A DNA stretch of 64,000 nucleotides from Caballeronia ptereochthonis (GTDB taxonomy: Bacteria; Pseudomonadota; Gammaproteobacteria; Burkholderiales; Burkholderiaceae): contig NZ_FCOB02000035.1 of assembly GCF_001545075.1 (NCBI RefSeq), forward strand, positions 1-64,000. The letters run 5' to 3'. Position numbers and translations under genes: made by a program. The notes under the pieces were generated by a model. That model searched no databases, was not told the DNA's origin, and saw only the letters and a list, made by a program, of their open reading frames with translations. Position 1 is the stretch's first letter. Each line of letters starts with the position of its first letter. Positions 25,410-32,826 of the stretch are shown here, piece by piece.

Positions 25410-26072
25410 ATGACGACGAAAAAGACTACGCTGAAATCCGTGTTCCTCACCGGCCTGCTGGTGCTGGTTCCGCTCGCGATCACCCTGTGGGTGCTGGGCC
25501 TCGTCATCGGCACCATGGACCAGACGCTGCGTCTCCTGCCGCAGTCGTGGCAGCCCGAGCGCATTGTCGGCTTCCATCTGCCGGGCGTCGGCGCGGTGCT
25601 GACCCTTGCCTTCATTTTCATCGTCGGCCTGCTGACGCAGAACTTTGTCGGCCAGAAACTCGTCGGATGGTGGGACGCGATCCTGCGTCACATTCCGGTG
25701 GTCGGTCCGCTCTATACGAGCGTGAAGCAGGTGTCGGACACGCTGCTCTCGTCCAGCGGCAACGCGTTCCGCAAGGCGCTCCTGATCGAATATCCGCGCA
25801 AGGGCTCGTACACCATCGGTTTTCTGACGGGCATTCCGGGTGGCGACGTACTGAACCATCTGGATGCGGACCACGTGAGCGTCTACGTGCCGACGACGCC
25901 GAACCCGACCTCCGGCTTCTTCCTGATGATGCCGAAAAGCGAAGTCGTCGAACTGGACATGACCGTCGACGCCGCACTGAAGTACATCGTCTCGATGGGC
26001 GTGGTGGCCCCTTCGCCGAGCGCGCCGGCGCCGGTTGCGCCAGCCCGCCGCCCCACCGAGCCGCCGATGTAA
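25410..26072 (+). CDS. DUF502 family inner-membrane protein
   Basis: 220 residues. Two strong transmembrane segments (about 10-33 and 55-78) are followed by the family motif DAILRHIPVVGPLYTSVKQVSDTL and a soluble region (GFLTGIPGGDV, VYVPTTPNPTSGFFLMMPKSEV). Members are conserved membrane proteins of unknown function. The C-terminus is proline- and alanine-rich. It sits between the fmdB-like gene and aspS. Confidence 0.9.
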   Translation: MTTKKTTLKSVFLTGLLVLVPLAITLWVLGLVIGTMDQTLRLLPQSWQPERIVGFHLPGVGAVLTLAFIFIVGLLTQNFVGQKLVGWWDAILRHIPVVGPLYTSVKQVSDTLLSSSGNAFRKALLIEYPRKGSYTIGFLTGIPGGDVLNHLDADHVSVYVPTTPNPTSGFFLMMPKSEVVELDMTVDAALKYIVSMGVVAPSPSAPAPVAPARRPTEPPM

Positions 26073-26164
26073 TGCCGGCGCGCGCGAGCCGAGAGTCAGC
26101 CGACGAAAGAGCATGACCCGGGCGCGCGAGCCGTTGATCAACGAACAACGAAAGACACAACATC

Positions 26165-27967
26165 ATGTCGATGCGATCTGAATACTGCGGTCTGGTGACC
26201 GAGGCCCAACTGGGCCAAACCGTCTCGCTGTGCGGCTGGGTGCATCGCCGCCGCGATCACGGTGGCGTTATCTTCATCGACTTGCGCGATCGCGAAGGGC
26301 TCGTTCAGGTCGTCTGCGACCCGGACCGCGCCGAGATGTTCAAGGTGGCCGAAGGCGTGCGCAACGAGTTCTGCGTGCAGGTCAAGGGCGTCGTGCGCAA
26401 CCGTCCCGAAGGCACGGTCAACGCCAATCTGACGAGCGGCAAGATCGAAGTGCTGTGCCACGAGCTGAAGGTGCTGAACGCATCGGTCACGCCGCCGTTC
26501 CAGCTCGACGACGACAACCTCTCCGAAACCACGCGCCTCACGCACCGCGTGCTCGACCTGCGCCGCCCGCAGATGCAGCAGAACCTGCGCCTGCGCTATC
26601 GCGTGGCGATGGAAGTGCGCAAGTATCTCGACGCGCAAGGCTTCATCGACATCGAAACGCCGATGCTCACCAAGAGCACGCCGGAAGGCGCGCGCGACTA
26701 CCTCGTGCCGTCGCGCGTGAACGCGGGCCAGTTCTTCGCGCTGCCGCAGTCGCCGCAATTATTCAAGCAATTGCTGATGGTCGCGAACTTCGACCGTTAC
26801 TACCAGATCACCAAGTGCTTCCGCGACGAAGACCTGCGCGCCGACCGTCAGCCGGAATTCACGCAGATCGACTGCGAAACCTCGTTCCTCAACGAGCAGG
26901 AGATCCGCGACCTGTTCGAAGCGATGATCCGCCACGTCTTCAAGGAGACGATGGATGTCGCGCTGCCCGAGAAATTCCCGGTCATGCTGTACTCGGAAGC
27001 GATGCGCCGCTTCGGCTCGGACAAACCCGACCTGCGCGTGAAGCTCGAGTTCGCCGACCTCACCGACGCGGTGCGGGACGTCGACTTCAAGGTGTTCAGC
27101 ATGCCGGCCAACTCGAAGGACGGCCGCGTCGCTGCCTTGCGCGTGCCGAAGGGCGGCGAGCTCTCGCGCGGCGACATCGACGGCTATACCGAGTTCGTGC
27201 GCATCTATGGCGCGAAGGGCCTCGCGTGGATCAAGGTCAACGACAAGACCCGTGGCCGCGACGGCCTGCAAAGCCCGATCGTCAAGAACCTGCATGATGC
27301 GGCGCTCGCGGCGATCATGGAGCGCACGGCGGCGGAAGACGGTGACATCGTCTTCTTCGCGGCGGATCGCGCGAAGGTCGTGAACGACAGCCTCGGCGCG
27401 CTGCGCCTGAAGATCGGCCATTCGGAGTTCGGCCGTGCGAACGGTCTGCTCGAAACCGGCTGGAAGCCGCTGTGGGTCGTCGACTTCCCGATGTTCGAGT
27501 ATGACGAGGAAGAGAACCGCTACGTGGCCGCGCACCATCCGTTCACGAGCCCGAAGGACGAGCACCTGGAGTACCTCGAAACCGATCCGGGCCGTTGCCT
27601 CGCGAAGGCGTACGACATGGTGCTGAACGGCTGGGAAATCGGCGGCGGTTCGGTGCGTATCTTCCAGGAGGATGTGCAGAGCAAGGTGTTCCGCGCGCTG
27701 AAGATCGGCGCCGAGGAAGCGCGCCTGAAGTTCGGCTTCCTGCTCGACGCGCTGCAGTACGGCGCGCCGCCGCACGGCGGTATCGCGTTCGGTCTGGACC
27801 GCATCGTCACGATGATGGCCGGCGCCGACTCGATCCGCGACGTGATCGCGTTCCCGAAGACGCAACGCGCGCAGGATCTGCTCACGCAGGCGCCGAGCGA
27901 GGTGGACGAGCGTCAGTTGCGCGAGCTGCACATCCGTCTGCGTCAGCCGGAACAGAAAGCGCATTAA
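26165..27967 (+). CDS. aspS: Aspartate--tRNA ligase
   Basis: 600 residues, the full bacterial type. It has an N-terminal OB anticodon-binding domain (GWVHRRRDHGGVIFIDLRDREGLVQVV), class II motif 2 FRDEDLRADRQPEFTQID, a bacterial GAD insert (about 290-420), and motif 3 GIAFGLDRIVTMMAG near the end. It charges tRNA(Asp) in the cytosol. In bacteria that make Asn-tRNA through GatCAB the enzyme is often non-discriminating; that cannot be decided here. It is followed by a terminator at 27992-28016 before nudB. Confidence 0.97.
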   Translation: MSMRSEYCGLVTEAQLGQTVSLCGWVHRRRDHGGVIFIDLRDREGLVQVVCDPDRAEMFKVAEGVRNEFCVQVKGVVRNRPEGTVNANLTSGKIEVLCHELKVLNASVTPPFQLDDDNLSETTRLTHRVLDLRRPQMQQNLRLRYRVAMEVRKYLDAQGFIDIETPMLTKSTPEGARDYLVPSRVNAGQFFALPQSPQLFKQLLMVANFDRYYQITKCFRDEDLRADRQPEFTQIDCETSFLNEQEIRDLFEAMIRHVFKETMDVALPEKFPVMLYSEAMRRFGSDKPDLRVKLEFADLTDAVRDVDFKVFSMPANSKDGRVAALRVPKGGELSRGDIDGYTEFVRIYGAKGLAWIKVNDKTRGRDGLQSPIVKNLHDAALAAIMERTAAEDGDIVFFAADRAKVVNDSLGALRLKIGHSEFGRANGLLETGWKPLWVVDFPMFEYDEEENRYVAAHHPFTSPKDEHLEYLETDPGRCLAKAYDMVLNGWEIGGGSVRIFQEDVQSKVFRALKIGAEEARLKFGFLLDALQYGAPPHGGIAFGLDRIVTMMAGADSIRDVIAFPKTQRAQDLLTQAPSEVDERQLRELHIRLRQPEQKAH

Positions 27968-27991
27968 GCAGCTTTCGCTGTCGTTGTGATG

Positions 27992-28016
27992 AAAAAGGCG
28001 CCGAATGCGCCTTTTT
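27992..28016 (+). terminator. Intrinsic terminator after aspS
   Basis: A 10-bp stem (AAAAAGGCGC at 27992-28001 and its complement at 28007-28016) encloses CGAAT and ends in five T residues. nudB starts about 60 bases downstream, so nudB-clsB probably depend on readthrough or an own promoter. Confidence 0.85.
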
Positions 28017-28077
28017 CGTTTTTTGCGTTACAGTCTTTGCACAGAAGACAGATAAAGAAACGCACGTTCAAAACCTC

Positions 28078-28554
28078 ATGTTCAAGCCGCCGAAGATTCC
28101 CGAATCCGTCCTGGTCGTCATTCATACGCCGGAACTGGACGTGCTCATCATCGAACGTGCGGATCACAAGGGCTTCTGGCAATCGGTGACCGGCTCGAAG
28201 GATCGCATCGACGAGCCGCTCACCGAAACCGCCGCGCGCGAGGTGCAGGAAGAAACCGGCATCGTGATCGGCAGTTCGCTCGTGCCGGAGCATGCGCTCC
28301 TCGACTGGCATCACAGCATCCAGTACGAGATCTATCCGCAGTGGCGGCATCGCTATGCGCAAGGCGTCTCGCGCAACACCGAGCATCAGTTCAGCCTGCT
28401 CGTGCCGCATTGCCTCGAAGTGACGCTCGCGCCGCGCGAGCACACCGCGCATCTGTGGCTGCCGTTTCGCGAGGCGGCCGACCGGTGCTTCTCGTGGTCG
28501 AACCGGGAAGCCATCCTGCAATTGCCCGAGCGCCTCGCGGCGCATAACCGATGA
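28078..28554 (+). CDS. nudB: Dihydroneopterin triphosphate diphosphatase NudB
   Basis: 158 residues from MFKPPKIPES; longer in-frame reading runs inside aspS. The Nudix box is present as G(S)KDRIDEPLTETAAREVQEETGI, with one extra residue between the first Gly and Glu but a standard REVQEETG core. WxSVTGS and TEHQFSLLVP are typical of NudB. It removes pyrophosphate from 7,8-dihydroneopterin triphosphate in folate synthesis. The gene overlaps clsB by four bases (ATGA). Confidence 0.9.
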   Translation: MFKPPKIPESVLVVIHTPELDVLIIERADHKGFWQSVTGSKDRIDEPLTETAAREVQEETGIVIGSSLVPEHALLDWHHSIQYEIYPQWRHRYAQGVSRNTEHQFSLLVPHCLEVTLAPREHTAHLWLPFREAADRCFSWSNREAILQLPERLAAHNR

Positions 28555-29831
28555 TCGGTTTGCGTCCGCAGCGCAGTTTCAAGCGGCTGCGCCAGGCGCT
28601 GTTCTCCGGCCGCCGACCAGCGCGCCTTTGCTTCACCGCCGGCAATCATGTGCGCCTTCTCAAGGGCGGCGTGCAGTTCTTTCCGGCGCTCATCGAGCGG
28701 ATCGACAACGCGCGCAAGTCGGTGTCGCTCGAAACCTACATCTTCGCCAACGACGACATCGGCCGCGCCGTCTCCGACGCGCTCGTGCGCGCGGCGGAGC
28801 GCGGCATCAAAGTGCGTGTGATCACCGATGGCATCGGCACCGAAAGCAATCTGCCGATGTTCAAGCTCTGGCAGGAGCGCGGCGTCGAGCACCGCATCTA
28901 CAACCCGCATCTGCTGTTCGGGCCGCAAGGCTGGTCGCGCACGCATCGCAAGCTCGCGCTGATCGACGAGACCTATGCGTTCTGCGGCGGCATCAATATC
29001 GTCGACGACTACGACCAGAACGGCACGCAGCTCGAGCGGCCGCGCTGGGACTTCGCATTGGAGGCGCACGGGCCCGTCGTCAAGGACGTGCGCGAGGCGT
29101 TCGAGCTGCAATGGCAGCGCATCCGCCTCGGCGTGAAGCCGCGTCAGCTTGCTCAGCCGGGCTGCGAGCCGGAGACGCGGCAAAGCCGCTGGAGCGCGCG
29201 CCGCGCGATGCTCGCGCGCAGGCGGGCGCGCCTGGGCGAGATCCACGCGGTCGACCAGCCGTGCGTCGCGTTCGTCGCGCGCGACAACCTGCTCAATCGC
29301 CGCGCGATCGAGAAGGCGTATCTGCGGGCAATCGCCCACGCCGAGAGCGAAGTGCTGCTGGCGAATCCTTACTTCATGCCCGGGCGCAGGCTGCGGCGCG
29401 CGCTCGTGCAGGCGGCGAAGCGCGGCGTGCGCGTGTCGCTCGTCATCGGCCGCAAGGAGTTCGTCGCGCTGGATTACGCGACGCCGTTCCTTTACGGCAA
29501 TCTGCTCAAGCACGGCGTGCGGATCTCGGAGTACGAGAAGACGATCCTCCACGGCAAGGTCGCCGTCGTGGACGAGGACTGGGCCACCATCGGCTCGTCC
29601 AACCTCGACGCACTGTCGCTCGTGCTCAACAACGAGGCCAACATGGTGCTCGTCAATCATCCCGAAATCGCCGGGCTGCACGACGCCATTCTTCAGGCAT
29701 TCGACGAAGGCCGTCCCATCGACGAAAAACATTATGCGTCGCGGCCTGTTACGGAGCGGGCGCTTAGTTGGCTTGCCTATAACACGTATCGTCTGATGAT
29801 GAAAATGATCACCATCGGACAGTACGATTAA
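28551..29831 (+). CDS. clsB: Cardiolipin synthase B-like phospholipase D family protein
   Basis: 426 residues. Two HKD motifs define the phospholipase D superfamily: HRKLALID with CGGINI (about 136-150) and HGKVAVVDEDWATIGSSN (about 340-360). There is no long N-terminal membrane domain, which favours ClsB over ClsA. It would form cardiolipin at the inner membrane by phosphatidyl transfer. The start overlaps the nudB stop, so the two genes are translationally coupled. Confidence 0.9.
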   Translation: MIGLRPQRSFKRLRQALFSGRRPARLCFTAGNHVRLLKGGVQFFPALIERIDNARKSVSLETYIFANDDIGRAVSDALVRAAERGIKVRVITDGIGTESNLPMFKLWQERGVEHRIYNPHLLFGPQGWSRTHRKLALIDETYAFCGGINIVDDYDQNGTQLERPRWDFALEAHGPVVKDVREAFELQWQRIRLGVKPRQLAQPGCEPETRQSRWSARRAMLARRRARLGEIHAVDQPCVAFVARDNLLNRRAIEKAYLRAIAHAESEVLLANPYFMPGRRLRRALVQAAKRGVRVSLVIGRKEFVALDYATPFLYGNLLKHGVRISEYEKTILHGKVAVVDEDWATIGSSNLDALSLVLNNEANMVLVNHPEIAGLHDAILQAFDEGRPIDEKHYASRPVTERALSWLAYNTYRLMMKMITIGQYD

Positions 29832-29995
29832 CCTGCTATTCCGTAGCGATTGCGCAAAAATACTGGCCGGCTGCCTTTCCACACAAACCTTCCCATCTTC
29901 TTGGAATCCGGGCAGCCACTTACAGGCAGTCTGTACATAAAACGAGACAATGACCGCGGGCAAGGTTGAGATTTATCTTATGGACATCCCATTCG

Positions 29996-30017
29996 TTTTA
30001 GAAACGCGTGTCTAAAA
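29996..30017. repeat. 22-bp near-perfect palindrome upstream of the tetR promoter
   Basis: Arms TTTTAGA (29996-30002) and TCTAAAA (30011-30017) flank a central ACGCGT (30004-30009). Ten of eleven symmetric base pairs match. It lies just upstream of the tetR -35 element. It is a candidate regulator site distinct in sequence from the TetR operator at 30054-30065. It lacks a T-run and so is a poor terminator. Confidence 0.5.
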
Positions 30018-30023
30018 ATTTGC

Positions 30024-30065
30024 TTGTTTCACCAGCGTTCGGCCACAATAATAGAACGGCCGTTC
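30024..30065 (+). promoter_or_regulatory. tetR/beta-oxidation promoter with overlapping TetR-type operator
   Basis: A plausible sigma-70 promoter is TTGTTT (30024-30029), a 17-base spacer, then AATAAT (30047-30052). Directly after it, over the expected start point, is a perfect palindrome GAACGGCCGTTC (30054-30065). Its position and symmetry fit an operator for the TetR protein encoded 36 bases downstream. Inference from position. Confidence 0.6.
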
Positions 30066-30100
30066 GATTTTACGGGTCACATAAGAACGGTAGGGACATC

Positions 30101-30772
30101 ATGCGAAAAGGCGAACAGACGCGGGCCGCGATTCTCGACGCAGCGCTGGAACTGGCGAGCCGGGACGGGCTGGAAGGGCTGACGATCGGCCTGTTGGCCG
30201 AGCGGATGCAGATGAGCAAGAGCGGTGTGTTTGCGCATTTCGGGTCGCGCGAGGATTTGCAGGTGGAGGTGGTGCGCGAGTACCACCGGCGCTTCGAGGA
30301 CGAAGTGTTCTTTCCTAGCCTGCGCGAAGCACGCGGCCTGCCGCGATTGCGCGCGATGATGAATCGCTGGATGGAGAAGCGCATCCAGGAAGTGACCACG
30401 GGTTGCATCTATATCAGCGGCGCGGTCGAGTACGACGACCGCGCGGCGAGCGCCGTGCGCGAGCAGCTCGTGCACAGCGTGAGCATGTGGCGCGATGCGC
30501 TGTTGCGCGCGATCCGCCAGTCGAAGGACGAAGGACATCTGAAGCCGGAGACGGATCCGCATCTGATGCTCTTCGAGCTGTACAGCTTTACGCTCGGCCT
30601 GCATCACGACGCTCGCTTCCTGCATCTGCCGGAGGCCGTGCAACTGACGCGGGACGCGCTGGAAAAAACGATCGTTTCGTATCAGACGTCGAATGCGAAT
30701 GCCGGCCCGGGCGCGGAAGCCGGTGCAAGCGCAGCGGCGAATCTGACTTCGCAACATACCGACAGTCGTTAG
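30101..30772 (+). CDS. TetR family regulator of the beta-oxidation operon
   Basis: 223 residues from the ATG at 30101 (MRKGEQTRAAILDAALELA), the usual TetR start; an upstream frame runs through the operator. The HTH is LTIGLLAERMQMSKSGVFAHFGSREDLQ (about 24-52). The C-terminal ligand domain is about 60-200, and the last 20 residues are low-complexity Ala/Gly. Its place ahead of acyl-CoA dehydrogenase, fused hydratase/dehydrogenase, thiolase and crotonase genes suggests a FadR/FadP-type regulator that senses acyl-CoA. It probably represses the operon through GAACGGCCGTTC. Confidence 0.9.
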   Translation: MRKGEQTRAAILDAALELASRDGLEGLTIGLLAERMQMSKSGVFAHFGSREDLQVEVVREYHRRFEDEVFFPSLREARGLPRLRAMMNRWMEKRIQEVTTGCIYISGAVEYDDRAASAVREQLVHSVSMWRDALLRAIRQSKDEGHLKPETDPHLMLFELYSFTLGLHHDARFLHLPEAVQLTRDALEKTIVSYQTSNANAGPGAEAGASAAANLTSQHTDSR

Positions 30773-30845
30773 CGGCGCCGTCCGAATCGAAGCAAAGGCG
30801 GTTTGGCGGCGTGCTACGAGAAGCTTGAAGAAACTGGAGAGACTC

Positions 30846-32633
30846 ATGGGACAGTACGCCGCCCCCCTTCGCGACATGCAGTTCGTGCTGCACGAACTGC
30901 TGAACGTCGAAGCTGAACTGAAGAGCATGCCGAAGCATGCCGACCTCGACGCGGAGACCATCAATCAGGTGCTCGAGGAGGCCGGCAAATTCTGCTCGGA
31001 AGTCGTGTTTCCGCTCAACCGGAGCGGCGACCGCGAAGGCTGCATTTACGAGGGCGACGGCGTCGTGAAGACGCCCGCCGGCTTCAGGGAAGCGTACCGC
31101 CAGTACGTCGAGGCGGGCTGGCCGGCACTCGGCTGCGATCCCGAGTTCGGCGGCCAGGGCTTGCCCGCGTTCGTCAACAACGCGCTCTACGAGATGCTCA
31201 ACTCCGCGAATCAGGCCTGGACGATGTACCCCGGCCTGTCGCACGGCGCGTACGAATGCCTGCATGCGCACGGCACGCCGGAGCAGCAGTCGACGTATCT
31301 GCCGAAGCTCGTTTCGGGCGAGTGGACCGGCACGATGTGCCTCACCGAACCGCATTGCGGAACGGACCTCGGCATTCTGCGCACGAAGGCCGAGCCGAAT
31401 CCCGATGGCTCGTACGCGCTCACCGGCACGAAGATCTTCATTTCGAGCGGCGAGCACGACATGGCCGAGAACATCGTCCATCTCGTGCTCGCGCGTCTGC
31501 CGGGCGCGCCGATGGGCACCAAGGGCATTTCGCTCTTCATCGTGCCGAAGTTCGTGCCCGACGCGAGCGGCGCGCCCGGCGAGCGCAACGGCGTCAAGTG
31601 CGGCTCGATCGAGCACAAGATGGGCATCCACGGCAACGCGACCTGCGTGATGAATCTCGACGGTGCGAAGGGCTGGCTCGTCGGCGAGGCGAACAAGGGC
31701 TTGAACGCGATGTTCGTGATGATGAACGCGGCGCGCCTCGGTGTCGGCATGCAGGGTCTGGGCCTGACCGAGGTGGCGTATCAGAACTCGCTCGTGTATG
31801 CGAAGGAGCGCCTGCAGATGCGCTCGCTCACGGGCCCGAAGGCGCCGGACAAGCCTGCTGATCCGATCATCGTGCATCCGGACGTGCGCCGCATGCTGCT
31901 CACGCAGAAGGCGTATGCCGAAGCGGGCCGCGCGTTCACCTACTGGGCGGCGCTCAACATCGACAAGGAGCTTTCGCATGCGGACGAAGCCGTGCGCCGC
32001 GAAGCCGGCGATTTCGTGGCGTTGCTCACGCCGGTCATCAAGGCGTTCCTGACGGACAACGCTTTCGAAGGCACCAACATGGCGATGCAGATCTACGGCG
32101 GCCACGGCTTCATCTCCGAATGGGGCATGGAGCAATACGTCCGCGATGCGCGCATCAACATGATCTACGAGGGCACCAATTCCATTCAGGCGCTCGATCT
32201 GCTCGGCCGCAAGATCCTCGGCGACATGGGCGCGAAGCTCAACCGCTTCGGCAAGCTCGTGAAGGATTTCATTGAGGAAGAGGGCGTGAAGCCGGAGATG
32301 CAGGAGTTCATCAATCCGCTTGCGGATATCGGCGAGAAGGTGCAGAAGCTCACGATGGAGATCGGCATGAAGGCCATGCAGAATCCCGATGAAGTCGGCG
32401 CTGCGGCCGTGCCTTATTTGCGTACTGTCGGGCATCTGGTGTTCTCGTACTTCTGGGCGCGGATGGCGCGGGTGGCGTTGGATAACGCGGATTCTGGAGA
32501 TGCCTTTTACAAGGCCAAGCTCGCTACCGCGCGGTTTTACTTCGCCAAGTTGCTGCCTGAGACCGCTTCGACGATTCGGGCGGCTCGGGCTGGTGCCAAG
32601 CCGATGATGGATTACGACGAAGCGCTTTTCTGA
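30846..32633 (+). CDS. Acyl-CoA dehydrogenase (long, with C-terminal extension)
   Basis: 595 residues from MGQYAAPLRD, preceded by GGAGAG. It has the N-terminal extension domain of this subgroup (MQFVLHELLNVE), the FAD/acyl-CoA core with MCLTEPHCGTDLG and GTKIFISSGEHD, the catalytic-base region MIYEGTNSIQALDLLGRK, and a roughly 120-residue C-terminal helical domain. This subgroup oxidises acyl-CoA to trans-2-enoyl-CoA with electrons passed to ETF. It is the first enzyme gene in the operon. Confidence 0.94.
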   Translation: MGQYAAPLRDMQFVLHELLNVEAELKSMPKHADLDAETINQVLEEAGKFCSEVVFPLNRSGDREGCIYEGDGVVKTPAGFREAYRQYVEAGWPALGCDPEFGGQGLPAFVNNALYEMLNSANQAWTMYPGLSHGAYECLHAHGTPEQQSTYLPKLVSGEWTGTMCLTEPHCGTDLGILRTKAEPNPDGSYALTGTKIFISSGEHDMAENIVHLVLARLPGAPMGTKGISLFIVPKFVPDASGAPGERNGVKCGSIEHKMGIHGNATCVMNLDGAKGWLVGEANKGLNAMFVMMNAARLGVGMQGLGLTEVAYQNSLVYAKERLQMRSLTGPKAPDKPADPIIVHPDVRRMLLTQKAYAEAGRAFTYWAALNIDKELSHADEAVRREAGDFVALLTPVIKAFLTDNAFEGTNMAMQIYGGHGFISEWGMEQYVRDARINMIYEGTNSIQALDLLGRKILGDMGAKLNRFGKLVKDFIEEEGVKPEMQEFINPLADIGEKVQKLTMEIGMKAMQNPDEVGAAAVPYLRTVGHLVFSYFWARMARVALDNADSGDAFYKAKLATARFYFAKLLPETASTIRAARAGAKPMMDYDEALF

Positions 32634-32668
32634 TTGTTTTTTTGTCGGGGGCGTTTGGGTTTTTTGCC

Positions 32669-32750
32669 GGATCCCGTTTTGGTGTCGGTCTGTTAGCGTT
32701 GCCGCCCCGCACAGGGGCAACGCCAACAGACCGACACGAAAACGGGATCC
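32669..32750. repeat. Long inverted repeat (35-bp arms) inside the beta-oxidation operon
   Basis: Arms 32669-32703 and 32716-32750 are complementary at 33 of 35 positions around a 12-base loop. The outer ends are GGATCCCGTTTT and its complement. No T-run follows on either strand, so it is not a classical terminator. Its unusual bases next to T-rich sequence 32633-32668 differ from the flanking genes. I recall similar units dispersed in Paraburkholderia-type genomes, which would make it a REP-like element; that memory needs checking. Confidence 0.8.
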
Positions 32751-32826
32751 AACAGAAGCGCCCGCGAAAGAACCAACCACAACCGCCGCAAGCAAAGTCT
32801 AGAAATTGAACCCTGGAGGCAAACCC

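Noticed and set aside
32636..32668. T-rich stretch after the acyl-CoA dehydrogenase as a terminator
   Set aside because: No stable hairpin precedes the T-runs; the long inverted repeat lies after them.
30588..32795. 735-residue minus-strand frame over the acyl-CoA dehydrogenase
   Set aside because: Shadow of a confirmed gene, with no family similarity.
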